A stretch of DNA of 50,551 nucleotides from Flavobacterium sp. (GCA_023251135.1 JAHEZJ010000036.1:1-50551); one strand, 5' to 3'. Positions 23,954 through 32,560 are shown, numbered from the stretch's first letter. A program made the numbers and translations. The notes: generated by a model not told the origin, from the sequence alone.

Positions 23954-25420
23954 TTAAGATCTAAAAGATTTTTGAATTAATTCAGCTGCTAGTTTTCCTG
24001 AAATTAAAGCAGGCGGAACACCTGGACCGGGAACAGTTAATTGCCCCGTGAAATATAAATTACGAACTTTTTTACTTTTTAGTTTTGGCCTCAGAAAAGC
24101 AGTTTGCAATAATGTATTGGCCATTCCGTAAGCATTTCCTTTATAGGCATTGTAATCGTCAACAAAATCATTCTTACAAAATGATCTCTTAAATATAATG
24201 CTATTTTTTATTTGTTGATTGGTCACTTGTTCAAATCTCGTGATTATTTTTTCAAAATACTTTTCACGAAGTGCCTCGTTATCTTGTATTCCGGGTGCTA
24301 ACGGAATGAGAAAAAAACCGCTTTCCATTCCTTGTGGTGCAGCAGACGGATCTGTTTTAGAAGGGAAGTTGGCATAAAATAGTGGTTCGTCTGGCCATTT
24401 CGGATTGTCATAAATGTCAGCGGCATGCTGGTTAAAATCAACATCAAAAAACAAAGAGTGATGGGTGACGTTGGTTATTTTTTTATCAAATCCCACAAAA
24501 AACAAAAGAGATGAGGGAGCAAAAGTGCGGCTCTCCCAGTATTTTTCAGAATAAGCGCGATGTTCAGTATCCAGCAAAGTCTCGGTATGGTGATAGTCGG
24601 CACCGCTTAAAATAACATCTGCTTCTATCGTTTTCCCATCAATTAAAAGTGCTGTTGCTGTTTTGTTTGTAACGACAATCTTTTCAATCGCGGAGTTGGT
24701 TTTAATGGTTACCCCTAATTCCAGAGCCAGTTTTTCGATTCCGCGTACGACATCGTACATTCCGGTTTTGGGATGCCAGGTTCCCAAACCAAAATCGGCA
24801 TAATTCATAAAATTGTAAAAGGACGGTGTTTTGGCAGGTTTTGCTCCTAAGAATAAAACGGGAAATTCAAGAATTTGTATTAGTTTTTGATTGGTGAATT
24901 GTTTTCGGATGTCGGCACTTACCGTGCTGAAAAACTGATTCAGTTTTAAAGTAGTCTCGGGTGTAATTAATTCGAGTGCCGAAACTCCGGGGCGATACAC
25001 CAACTCTTTAATGGCAATGTCATAATTACTTTGGGCCTTACGGATGAAGTTTTCGAGTTTTTTACCGCTGCCGGTTTCAATTTCTTCGAAGGTATTTTTT
25101 ATCTCTTCTAAATTATCAGCAATCGTAATAAAATCATTGAGACCAAAATACACCCTGTAAGCCGGATTGAGTTTGATGAGTTCGTAATAATCAGACGGGG
25201 TTTTATGGAAGTCCCGAAAGAAACGTTCGAAAACATCCGGCATCCAATACCAGCTTGGCCCCATGTCGAAAGTAAAGCCGTCTTTTTTATATTGTCTGGC
25301 TCTGCCGCCAATAGTCTCGTTTTTTTCATAAACCGTGACTGTATTGCCTTGCTGTGCAAGGTAACACGAAGCGGCTAAAGAAGAGAAGCCTGATCCTATT
25401 ATTGCTATTGTTTTCTTCAT
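23954..25420 (-). CDS. crtI: Phytoene desaturase
   Basis: A 488-aa FAD enzyme converting phytoene to lycopene by successive desaturations. The dinucleotide-binding motif IGSGFSSLAASCYLA opens the protein, followed by YEKNETIGGRARQ. The C-terminal LYFTGQLTVPGPGVPPALIS is the CrtI family signature. It is the first carotenoid gene of the operon. A perfect -7 element (25429-25436) ends 8 bp before the ATG, so the transcript is close to leaderless. A 15-bp palindrome overlaps both. Confidence 0.93.
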   Translation of the reverse strand: MKKTIAIIGSGFSSLAASCYLAQQGNTVTVYEKNETIGGRARQYKKDGFTFDMGPSWYWMPDVFERFFRDFHKTPSDYYELIKLNPAYRVYFGLNDFITIADNLEEIKNTFEEIETGSGKKLENFIRKAQSNYDIAIKELVYRPGVSALELITPETTLKLNQFFSTVSADIRKQFTNQKLIQILEFPVLFLGAKPAKTPSFYNFMNYADFGLGTWHPKTGMYDVVRGIEKLALELGVTIKTNSAIEKIVVTNKTATALLIDGKTIEADVILSGADYHHTETLLDTEHRAYSEKYWESRTFAPSSLLFFVGFDKKITNVTHHSLFFDVDFNQHAADIYDNPKWPDEPLFYANFPSKTDPSAAPQGMESGFFLIPLAPGIQDNEALREKYFEKIITRFEQVTNQQIKNSIIFKRSFCKNDFVDDYNAYKGNAYGMANTLLQTAFLRPKLKSKKVRNLYFTGQLTVPGPGVPPALISGKLAAELIQKSFRS

Positions 25421-25436
25421 TTGTTTAACAAATATA
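25419..25436 (-). promoter_or_regulatory. crtI promoter -7 element overlapped by a palindrome
   Basis: TATATTTG (25429-25436, reverse strand) is a perfect -7 match. ATTTGTTTAACAAAT (25419-25433) is a palindrome with a single central base. It covers half the -7 box and reaches the start codon, a good position for a repressor site. Confidence 0.4.
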
Positions 25437-25456
25437 CAAAAACTTTAAACAAAATA

Positions 25457-26356
25457 TTACAGCATACTGATTGTTTCTTCCATTGAATCGAAAACGCGTA
25501 TTCTTTCCGATAAAACTTTCTGATCGATATGCTCGACCATATTACCCATAAGCCAGATTTCGTTGTTTTTTTGCAGTAATTTTTGTCCCATCGATTTTAC
25601 ATACTGGTTGATTACGTTGCGATCGGGCTGAATAGTCATGAAAGATACAAACGTAATGTTTTCAAAATGCTTGGTTAAATCCTGCAGGTTTTCGATAGGC
25701 ATACTTTCGCCCAAATAGATGGTTTTGTATCCATTTAATAAAATTTCGTATTGCAGATAGAGCAACCCTATTTTATGAATTTCATTCAGAGGGAGCGAGA
25801 GTACAAAAATCCTGTTGGTTTTAGTTGGTTTTAGAATTTGAAGGCTCTCGGTATAAATTAAGATTTTCTGCTTGATGAGGTGACTCATGAAATGCTCATT
25901 GGCCGGAGTGATGGTTTCGGATTGCCATAATAATCCCAATTCTTTTAGCAAAGGAAGAAAGTGGTCTTTGAAAACTTCCCGAAAGGATTTTTCCGAAATA
26001 AGCCAATCAAAAGTATTGAAGAAGATTTCCTGATCAAAATTCATCATTGCCATCTTAAATGAAGTAATGGCGTAATTCTGTGAGTTTTTCTTTGAGATGA
26101 TTTCGCGAACCAGCTGTGGAATTTTTTCTTCGGGATAGGTCGCTATTTTAGATATTTTATAACCGTATTCGTGTAATAATGTTATGTTTAAGAGTTTTTG
26201 CAGATTTTGCAAATTGTAAAGCCTGATATTGGTGTCAGTGCGCATGGGCTCTAAGATATTGTATCTTTTTTCCCAGATACGAATGGTATGCGCTTTTATG
26301 CCGGATAAGTTTTCAAGATCTTTTATGCTGAAAACAGTTTTAATGTTGTTTATCAT
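25457..26356 (-). CDS. CarH/LitR-type MerR regulator with B12-binding domains (light sensor)
   Basis: A 299-aa regulator. Residues ~9-75 are a MerR HTH (FSIKDLENLSGIKAHTIRIW EKRYN). The middle is a B12-binding cap domain with W144-x9-E154-H155, the CarH triad that contacts adenosylcobalamin. The C-terminal Rossmann-like cobalamin domain has E192-I-H194-K-I-G197, where His is the expected lower axial ligand. In CarH, adenosylcobalamin holds a DNA-bound tetramer in the dark and light breaks it, releasing repression of carotenoid genes. All key residues are kept, so it is probably a functional photoreceptor. It lies directly upstream of crtI, same strand. Confidence 0.85.
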   Translation of the reverse strand: MINNIKTVFSIKDLENLSGIKAHTIRIWEKRYNILEPMRTDTNIRLYNLQNLQKLLNITLLHEYGYKISKIATYPEEKIPQLVREIISKKNSQNYAITSFKMAMMNFDQEIFFNTFDWLISEKSFREVFKDHFLPLLKELGLLWQSETITPANEHFMSHLIKQKILIYTESLQILKPTKTNRIFVLSLPLNEIHKIGLLYLQYEILLNGYKTIYLGESMPIENLQDLTKHFENITFVSFMTIQPDRNVINQYVKSMGQKLLQKNNEIWLMGNMVEHIDQKVLSERIRVFDSMEETISML

Positions 26357-26374
26357 TATTGGCTATTTAGTAAA

Positions 26375-26382
26375 CAAAAATA
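26375..26382 (-). promoter_or_regulatory. -7 element TATTTTTG for the CarH-like regulator gene
   Basis: Perfect TAnnTTTG, 18 bp before the ATG at 26356. Just upstream is an inverted repeat CTCAA (26392-26396) / TTGAG (26411-26415) with 14-bp spacing, a candidate operator. Confidence 0.5.
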
Positions 26383-26427
26383 GAATAAAATCTCAAATTA
26401 CCTTTATAACTTGAGTAAAATCATAGA

Positions 26428-27390
26428 TTATGAGAGGCTTACCGATTGGTAATCGTTTAATTTGTCTAAATGAAGGATCGTTTTAGAGCCATCTTTACTT
26501 CTGTTGTACATCGTTTCAAATTTGGCTCCGTAAATCACTTCGTCAAAAGTATATGACGTTCGTGCCGCAACGGTATTGCTGTACATATCGTCAAAAGTGG
26601 TAATGAAAACTAATATCTCACCGTGTACTTTTTTAAAATCTTCCTGAGTAAAATTGTACAAAGGACTGTTTTCTGTAATGGGATGTACCAGAGTCCAGCT
26701 TAAAGAAAGGGCATTTATTCGTTCCAGTTCCAGATCTAAGCTGTAGAATTTATTGGTTTTTACACCATTTTCTTCCATACTTAATCCCAGTGTCATTTTG
26801 GCTGTTGCATCTGTAAAATTTGTGTTTTTAAAAGGAACAAGACGCACCATCAGACCTCTTTTATCCCGGTAAGGCGAAATTAAGGCGTGGTCGGCAAATT
26901 TTAAAAAAGCAGTCGGTTTGCTAAATCTTCCAAAGAATAAACCTGTGGCTATGGCGAAACTTAATAATCCAATCAGAGCTTCGGCAGCCGAAAGGGCGCT
27001 AGTCAAAAAACCGGTGGGACTAATGTGTCCGTAACCCACAGTAGTAAAAGTCTGCGCGCTAAAAAAATAAGCCTGTCCAAACTGCGTCAGTACACTTTCC
27101 GATTGTTTGATCCCGTCAAGATGCTGAATTCCGATGGCATAATAGGCAATTGCAAAAATAAAGTTGATGCCAATGTAAAAAGAAAACAAAATAAGCATGA
27201 ATTTCCAGTTTGGCATGTCGATCATGGTGTGGTACCAGCTAATGCGGCGCAGCAGGTGCATTCCTCTTTTTTCGACATTAGGAGTTCCGTTTTTGTTCAC
27301 AAAACGATTTCCGTAGCTGTTTGCATTTGGTCCGAAACCGGAATTGATATCGGCTTGAGCTTTTTGGTTTATTTTTTTGAGAAGCGCCAT
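26428..27390 (-). CDS. Inward-rectifier-type (KirBac) potassium channel
   Basis: A 320-aa channel. A cytoplasmic N-terminus is followed by a slide-helix region, TM1 (about 63-86), the pore helix with selectivity filter TVGYG (117-121), TM2 (about 128-152) and a ~165-residue beta-rich cytoplasmic domain (SPYRDKRGLMVRLVPFKN...). This is the Kir architecture. It would pass potassium across the inner membrane. It stands alone with its own promoter. A possible role in osmotic or membrane-potential control is general family knowledge. Confidence 0.92.
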   Translation of the reverse strand: MALLKKINQKAQADINSGFGPNANSYGNRFVNKNGTPNVEKRGMHLLRRISWYHTMIDMPNWKFMLILFSFYIGINFIFAIAYYAIGIQHLDGIKQSESVLTQFGQAYFFSAQTFTTVGYGHISPTGFLTSALSAAEALIGLLSFAIATGLFFGRFSKPTAFLKFADHALISPYRDKRGLMVRLVPFKNTNFTDATAKMTLGLSMEENGVKTNKFYSLDLELERINALSLSWTLVHPITENSPLYNFTQEDFKKVHGEILVFITTFDDMYSNTVAARTSYTFDEVIYGAKFETMYNRSKDGSKTILHLDKLNDYQSVSLS

Positions 27391-27409
27391 TGCTTTTTGG
27401 TTTAGGTAA

Positions 27410-27417
27410 CAAAAGTA
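27410..27417 (-). promoter_or_regulatory. -7 element TACTTTTG for the Kir channel gene
   Basis: Perfect TAnnTTTG match on the reverse strand, 19 bp before the ATG. Confidence 0.5.
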
Positions 27418-27455
27418 AAAATATCTTTCAGACCAGAAAATGGGCTGTAAAGAAA

Positions 27456-27492
27456 AAGCAACCTGTAAATTAGATTCTACAGGTTGCTTTGG
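27456..27492 (-). terminator. Intrinsic terminator after the TPR gene
   Basis: AAGCAACCTGTA / TACAGGTTGCTT stem (27456-27467 with 27478-27489), followed on the reverse strand by TTTTTC. It lies 25 bp past the TPR stop. Confidence 0.85.
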
Positions 27493-27516
27493 TGTTTATT
27501 GTTTTGAGAGGATGCT

Positions 27517-28023
27517 CTATTTGCAAAAAGTTGCTTTGTTTTTGATAGCACTCTGGCTGCCTAATTCAATTGCTTTTGTGAAGTCTTTGCAGGCATTTTT
27601 TTGGTCGCCCATTTTGTTATAAGCCAAAGCTCTCAGGTTGTAAGCGATATAATCTTTTGGGTTCAAACCCAGAGAGGAAGTGCAGTCTGCAACTGCCTCT
27701 TTGAAATTCATTAACTTGTAGTTCACGTTGGCTCTTCCGGTAAAAGCATCGGCATTCATGCTGTCAAGATCGATGGTTTTGCTAAAATCAGCAAGGGCAC
27801 CCTTAAGGTCGTTGAGTTTTAGTTTTGCAACACCGCGATTTTGGTAAGCCTCTACAAATTTTGAATTCATGCTGATGGCTTTTGTGTAATCGGAAATTGC
27901 TCCTTTAGTGTTGCCTGCTTCGGCTTTTTTTATGGCCTTGTCAAAATAGCCGGTTGCTGATTGTGCCCAGGTAGCACAAGTGATCATAAGAAATGATAGT
28001 ATAAAAATTTTTTCATAAACCAA
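27517..28023 (-). CDS. Secreted tetratricopeptide-repeat protein; start region appears frameshifted
   Basis: A 168-aa protein with about four TPR units (residues ~25-155; typical A...YNLRALAYNKMGDQKNACKD). A signal peptide FILSFLMITCATWAQ is visible, so it is periplasmic or exported and probably a protein-interaction scaffold. The in-frame start is only a TTG at 28023, or an ATG at 27987 that truncates the signal. An ATG at 28016 reads MKK but is one base out of frame at a run of six A. One extra A would give MKKIFILSFLMITCATWAQ, a textbook signal peptide. Confidence 0.75.
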   Translation of the reverse strand: MVYEKIFILSFLMITCATWAQSATGYFDKAIKKAEAGNTKGAISDYTKAISMNSKFVEAYQNRGVAKLKLNDLKGALADFSKTIDLDSMNADAFTGRANVNYKLMNFKEAVADCTSSLGLNPKDYIAYNLRALAYNKMGDQKNACKDFTKAIELGSQSAIKNKATFCK

Positions 28024-28303
28024 TTTGGGATTAGGTTAGTAGGTTAATAATTCGGAAACGAATGTAGTAAAGTTTTTGTTTTGTAGGAGAAGTTCTTTTA
28101 TGAAATATTCATTATTTTTTTGCAAAATCAACAGGTTTTAAACCCTCACCAATGTTGGTTATTTGATGTGATTCATAAGCTGTTTGAAATTAAGTTCTTA
28201 ACTTAGCGTAAATCGTTATGTTTTTCTACTGCGAACCGAAATGATGAACATAATGTTTCTTTCTATTTGATTTTTTACGACTCCTTAATTAAAGTATGAT
28301 AAT

Positions 28304-29626
28304 ATGAAACAAGCCTTTTTTTTGTCTCCGTTAGTATTTAGTTTGATGGTTTTGTGGAGCAACGGCGCCGCTGCTCAGGAAAAAACAAAGTATCCGGATG
28401 CGGCACAGAGTGATCCGGTAAAGATGGGATGGATGAAAGGTTCTCCGCCACCGGATAATAAGATTCCGCGATTTGAGGACGGAAGCTTTTTTCAGTTTCC
28501 GGCTCTGCGATGGAGTGTAGTTCATATGCGTCAGTTTATGCCAACAGTAAATGTTTCGCGTGGATTGGGCGCAGTAATACCATTAGCAGAAAACAGCAAT
28601 AAAGATATTGATAAAATTAAGTTTGTTCCTTTGGGCGAAACAAAAACGATGACTTGGGAAGAGTCTTTGCAAAAAGTCTATGCTGATGGTGTGATAGTGA
28701 TGCATCACGGGAAAATTGTATACGAAAAGTACTTTGGAGCTTTAGCAGTAGACGGTCAGCATGCGGCCATGTCGGTTACAAAATCGTTTACCGGTACACT
28801 TGGTATTCTATTGGCAAAAGAAGGTTTGATTGATACTACAAAAACCGTTTCCTATTATATTCCCGAACTTAAAGAGTCTGCCTTTGGTGATGCTTCTGTG
28901 AGAGAGGTTATGGATATGACTACTGCGCTACAGTTTAGTGAAGACTATGCAGATCCTAATGCCGAAATATGGAAGTTTTCGGCAGCTGGAAATCCATTGC
29001 CAAAACCTAAGGATTATACTGGGGCTAAAACCTATTATGAATATTTGCCAACCGTTAAGAAAAAAGGAATTCACGGAGATAGTTTTGGATATAAAACCGT
29101 TAACTCGGATGTTTTGGGATGGATAATTGCCAGAGTTACCGGAAAAACGGTGGCTGAGGTTCTGTCTGAAAAAATATGGAGAAAAATAGGAGTGGAGCAA
29201 GACGGTTATTTTTCTGTAGATGCGATTGGAACGCCTTTTGCCGGAGGAGGATTTAATCTTGGTTTGAGAGATATGGCACGTTTTGGTCAGCTCATTTTAA
29301 ACAATGGAAAAGTGGGTGAGCAGCAGATTATTCCTAAAGCGGCAATCGACGACATTAAAAAAGGGGGTAACAAACAAGCGTTTGCCAAGGCCGGATATTC
29401 TCTCTTAAAAGGATGGAGTTATAGAAATATGTGGTGGATTACTCATAATGCACATGGAGCGTTTTGTGCGCGTGGTGTACATGGACAGGTTATTTACATT
29501 GATCCGAAAGCCGATATGGTTATTGTGCGTTTTGCGTCTAACCCAGTTGCGGGTAACGCTGCAAATGATCCATATTCTTTGCCAGCTTATGAGGCTGTAG
29601 CAGAGTTTTTGATAAATAGCAAGTAG
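28304..29626 (+). CDS. Secreted serine hydrolase, class C beta-lactamase / 6-aminohexanoate-dimer hydrolase-like
   Basis: A 440-aa exported protein with signal peptide (to GAAAQ). The beta-lactamase-fold catalytic motifs are present: S157-V-T-K160 (SxxK) and Y263-K-T-V-N267 (a YxN-like motif with one extra residue). A GVHGQ motif is in the place of the usual KTG box. Overall resemblance is to NylB-type esterases/amidases rather than resistance enzymes. Substrate unknown. It is monocistronic by spacing (280 bp upstream gap). Confidence 0.8.
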   Translation: MKQAFFLSPLVFSLMVLWSNGAAAQEKTKYPDAAQSDPVKMGWMKGSPPPDNKIPRFEDGSFFQFPALRWSVVHMRQFMPTVNVSRGLGAVIPLAENSNKDIDKIKFVPLGETKTMTWEESLQKVYADGVIVMHHGKIVYEKYFGALAVDGQHAAMSVTKSFTGTLGILLAKEGLIDTTKTVSYYIPELKESAFGDASVREVMDMTTALQFSEDYADPNAEIWKFSAAGNPLPKPKDYTGAKTYYEYLPTVKKKGIHGDSFGYKTVNSDVLGWIIARVTGKTVAEVLSEKIWRKIGVEQDGYFSVDAIGTPFAGGGFNLGLRDMARFGQLILNNGKVGEQQIIPKAAIDDIKKGGNKQAFAKAGYSLLKGWSYRNMWWITHNAHGAFCARGVHGQVIYIDPKADMVIVRFASNPVAGNAANDPYSLPAYEAVAEFLINSK

Positions 29627-29704
29627 ATGCCGGGGCTTTTTGGAAAAATAGCAGTTTCGGGCTGGAGCTCGTTTTTTATCTTCAGGAGAAGAACGCTGGT
29701 TGTT

Positions 29705-30649
29705 TTATTCTGACTTCTCCCTTTTTGAAAATGGATTGGTGTTTAACCTCCAGATAGCGCCAATTTGGAAATTGCCCGAAGACAAGCCAATGTTGCTTTT
29801 GTTGTCGTCTGAGAAAGAAGAGAATATAACATTGTTGATATACGACAGGCCAAGTGACCATTTTTCTTTGTTGTATCCAAAGGCTATTCTGGGGAAAAAA
29901 GTGGGGTACACTTCTATTCTTTGTTTGCCAAAATCGTTTATTCTTTCGGTACCAACATTGACACCTATTGTTGCCGATCCACTCGTATACCATCTTTTGC
30001 TGATCGCCCAGGTATAAGCATAACCTCCACTGACACCAAATTGGAAGTTGCGTAACGCATTTTTAGATTTGTATACAAAAGAACTGTCGGAGTTTATTTT
30101 CGAAAAATAAACACCTCCTCCAAGCAGGAAACTTCCGGCTGATTTTAATTGTTTTTCGTTTTGCATAAAAGCAGCCTTGTACGAGAATTTTTTGTTATTA
30201 AAAACATACTGTCCAAAGGCGCCATATTGCTGGATTTTTAAATCAGGATATAATTGTACATTTTTGCCGGCATCGTCGGCGGTATAGAAACCACGATATT
30301 TTTGAACGAAAAGATCAATGATGAACTTTCGTCCGTAATTATGAATCTGAAAATCGAGTGCTTTGGTCCTTCCTTTTTCCTTGTCTTTCATAAAACTCAG
30401 GCCTTGTCCGTAACTAAAATCGATTATGGTGTTTTTTATAGAGATACCAAGGCCCAGGTTCATTGGTGTATTGGGCATGAATTTTTTAATGTCCCCATTC
30501 GTTTCCTGTTGCAGCGAAATGAATTTCATCGACAAATAAGTCCTTACGGAAGCTTTGTTCTCAAAAGGTTTGATGTAGGTGGTGTCGGTTTGCGCAATGC
30601 AAAAATACGGGAGAACAAAAGTAAGCAGTAGCGAAAAGTAGGATTTCAT
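29705..30649 (-). CDS. DUF4421-family outer-membrane beta-barrel-like protein
   Basis: A 314-aa protein with signal peptide (MKSYFSLLLTFVLPYFCIAQ). Alternating aromatic/hydrophobic strands and the opening TYIKPFENKASVRTYLSMKF match DUF4421 proteins of Bacteroidota. Late strands such as ERINDFGKQRIEVYPTFFPR look like barrel segments. Function unknown. Convergent with the serine hydrolase gene. Confidence 0.75.
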   Translation of the reverse strand: MKSYFSLLLTFVLPYFCIAQTDTTYIKPFENKASVRTYLSMKFISLQQETNGDIKKFMPNTPMNLGLGISIKNTIIDFSYGQGLSFMKDKEKGRTKALDFQIHNYGRKFIIDLFVQKYRGFYTADDAGKNVQLYPDLKIQQYGAFGQYVFNNKKFSYKAAFMQNEKQLKSAGSFLLGGGVYFSKINSDSSFVYKSKNALRNFQFGVSGGYAYTWAISKRWYTSGSATIGVNVGTERINDFGKQRIEVYPTFFPRIAFGYNKEKWSLGLSYINNVIFSSFSDDNKSNIGLSSGNFQIGAIWRLNTNPFSKREKSE

Positions 30650-30730
30650 TAGATTGTCGAACGGAAAATGATTAAGCTTATTGTTTAGGCGGAAGTTTTA
30701 TCGTTTCTCGACAACAAAGAAAATAAAAAA

Positions 30731-30761
30731 AAAGGTCAGGTAAATGAATACCTGACCTTTT
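30731..30761 (-). terminator. Intrinsic terminator after the left tRNA-Lys pair
   Basis: AAAGGTCAGGTA / TACCTGACCTTT stem with a 6-nt loop and a long T-run on the reverse strand, beginning 2 bp after the tRNA 3' end. A decayed copy lies at 32573-32600. Confidence 0.9.
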
Positions 30762-30762
30762 G

Positions 30763-30835
30763 TGACCCGACTGGGGCTCGAACCCAGGACCCCATCATTA
30801 AAAGTGATGTGCTCTACCAACTGAGCTATCGAGTC
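30763..30835 (-). tRNA. tRNA-Lys (UUU), copy 1
   Basis: A 73-nt cloverleaf on the reverse strand: acceptor GACTCGA/TCGGGTC plus A73, D-arm GCTC...GAGC, anticodon loop CTTTTAA, T-loop TTCGAGC. CCA is not encoded. Confidence 0.97.
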
Positions 30836-30876
30836 AATGCTATCAAGGAAAGTGTTTTGTTTAATCACAAATTTTG

Positions 30877-30949
30877 TGACCCGACTGGGGCTCGAACCCA
30901 GGACCCCATCATTAAAAGTGATGTGCTCTACCAACTGAGCTATCGAGTC
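30877..30949 (-). tRNA. tRNA-Lys (UUU), copy 2
   Basis: Identical to copy 1 as read, 41 bp upstream of it in the same transcript. Confidence 0.97.
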
Positions 30950-30973
30950 ATATTCTTTCCTTGAACGCGGGTG

Positions 30974-30981
30974 CAAATATA
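30974..30981 (-). promoter_or_regulatory. -7 element TATATTTG for the left tRNA-Lys pair
   Basis: Perfect match. It lies in a block (CTTGAACGCGGGTGCAAATA) shared with the right tRNA cluster, showing both promoters come from one duplicated ancestor. Confidence 0.65.
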
Positions 30982-30989
30982 AGAAGTTA

Positions 30990-31363
30990 TTTTTGATATT
31001 TCATAGCTTCTCTTAACTTAAATTTAATAAAGAAGTAACATGTTGAAACGTAGGGTGTAAGCTGGAAAAAAGAGGAAGTGTATTTACGTGTCTAGCTTTT
31101 TTTTGTGATCTTGATGGTATAGAATTGGAACGGTTTTGTGGAAAATTTATAGATTTTAGATGGTATTTGAGTTCCCCGGCTTAGATTTCATTTGAATAGA
31201 GCGATTATCGTCAGTTCGTTTTCGAACAATTTTGCATATAATCAATACGATGTCATTAGAGCTTTTATAGTTAGTATTATTAAAGACGTAGGTGTGAAAT
31301 GGTAAATGAAAGAACAGAAAGCTTCAGGCACTTATTAGTGAAACAAAAAGTGCTATCCTTAAA
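30990..31363. other. Gene-free interval between the left tRNA cluster and PAP2
   Basis: About 370 bp of AT-rich sequence upstream of the tRNA promoter. I see no ORF with coding character, no tandem array and no convincing hairpin. The PAP2 gene has no obvious terminator here. Confidence 0.5.
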
Positions 31364-32191
31364 TCATTTTTTAATATAAAGGGTAATGAGTTTATATAAT
31401 GAAAAGACCAGACTGATGAGGGCTAAGTAAAAGATAATCAAATTGGTATTAATTATTCTGCAGATTAATAGAATGCTGCAAATCAAAAACATAAGAATAA
31501 GAATGGGGTAGTATTTTTTATTATTAATCCAGGTCAAAATGTTATATTTTCTAGTGATAAAAATACCAAGAAGTCCTGAAATATATCCAATAATAGTGCC
31601 TATTATCACATCTAGCGGGTAATGAGCTCCTATTCCTACTCGTGTAAAAGCGAGAACAGCTCCTAAGATGATGAATGCGGAATAATGCAAAATTCTACAT
31701 TTCAAATCTTTGGGTGCAAATGGAAACATTAAAATAGTGAGTGTCGCAAAAATTGTGATGGAGTGCCCGGATGGTAGACTATTGTGTGCGCAAATTGCTT
31801 TTCCTGCGATGAAAAAACTGGTATTGTCAAACACTGCTGCAGGTCTTGGAACGGCAAATAGGTGTTTAAGCAGGCAGGAGAATATCAAAGTGACTATTAG
31901 GGTTGATAGTAGAGATTCCCATATTTTAGGAGTGTACACAATCAAAATGCTTATGAAGGAAGAAAAAACCAAACAGTCTCCAAACTGGGTTAGGTTGTAT
32001 ATTAGATTTGGATATTGTCCTAAATAATGATTGATAAAAAAGAAACTGTCTTTCTGAATCTGTATGTATTTGTTAACGCACAGAGCGTCTTTACTATATA
32101 GGAATAAAATAAGTGAGGCTAAGATAAACAGGGGAGGGAAGAACAAGAAAGGTTTAACTCCTGAATAAGTGTCATTACTATGGGGTTTCAT
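31364..32191 (-). CDS. PAP2-family membrane phosphatase
   Basis: A 275-aa polytopic protein. The three PAP2 motifs are intact: KHLFAVPRP (K-x6-RP), PSGHS and RVGIGAHYPLD (R-x5-H-x3-D with catalytic His). Members dephosphorylate lipid phosphates such as undecaprenyl diphosphate or phosphatidic acid. The substrate is not readable from sequence. It sits alone between two tRNA clusters, with its own -7 element. Confidence 0.88.
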   Translation of the reverse strand: MKPHSNDTYSGVKPFLFFPPLFILASLILFLYSKDALCVNKYIQIQKDSFFFINHYLGQYPNLIYNLTQFGDCLVFSSFISILIVYTPKIWESLLSTLIVTLIFSCLLKHLFAVPRPAAVFDNTSFFIAGKAICAHNSLPSGHSITIFATLTILMFPFAPKDLKCRILHYSAFIILGAVLAFTRVGIGAHYPLDVIIGTIIGYISGLLGIFITRKYNILTWINNKKYYPILILMFLICSILLICRIINTNLIIFYLALISLVFSLYKLITLYIKK

Positions 32192-32247
32192 TTGTTAATT
32201 GTTTGTTTTTAATCCGTTAGATGTTGTGAATTTTGGTAAATTCTGAA

Positions 32248-32255
32248 CAAAAGTA
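32248..32255 (-). promoter_or_regulatory. -7 element TACTTTTG for PAP2
   Basis: Perfect TAnnTTTG on the reverse strand, 56 bp before the ATG at 32191. Confidence 0.45.
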
Positions 32256-32432
32256 GAGTTAAACAAACAGCCGAAATTCGTATTGTAATATTCGCTATTG
32301 TTTGGTAAACAATTGGTTGTAAGTGTGTAGTGGTTGTTTTAGAGGATTAGATAAAAATGAAAAACAGATAATGTGAAATATAGGTTTCACTTACTAAAAT
32401 TGTCAGGCAGAAGTCGGGGAAATACGTAATAA

Positions 32433-32472
32433 AAAAAGCGCAAACCTTTGTATGTACAGGTTTGCGCTTTTT
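32433..32472 (-). terminator. Intrinsic terminator after tRNA-Leu
   Basis: AAAAAGCGCAAACCT / AGGTTTGCGCTTTTT perfect 15-bp stem with a 10-nt loop and T-run on the reverse strand, 6 bp past the tRNA-Leu end. Confidence 0.92.
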
Positions 32473-32477
32473 TTTAG

Positions 32478-32560
32478 TGACCATGGAGGGATTTGAACCC
32501 TCACGCCCTTGCGAGCACCACCCCCTCAAGATGGCGAGTCTACCGTTTCTCCACATGGCC
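32478..32560 (-). tRNA. tRNA-Leu (GAG)
   Basis: An 83-nt class II tRNA: acceptor GGCCATG/CATGGTC with one G-T pair, anticodon stem CCATC/GGTGG with loop TTGAGGG (anticodon GAG), a variable arm, and T-arm with TTCAAAT. It is the last gene of the right tRNA cluster. Confidence 0.95.

Noticed and set aside
30698-30976. 92-aa open frame over the left tRNA genes
   Set aside because: It is the translation of two tRNA-Lys genes (SIAQLVEHITFNDG occurs twice). The same applies to 32585-32812 and to the frame over tRNA-Leu at 32347-32556.
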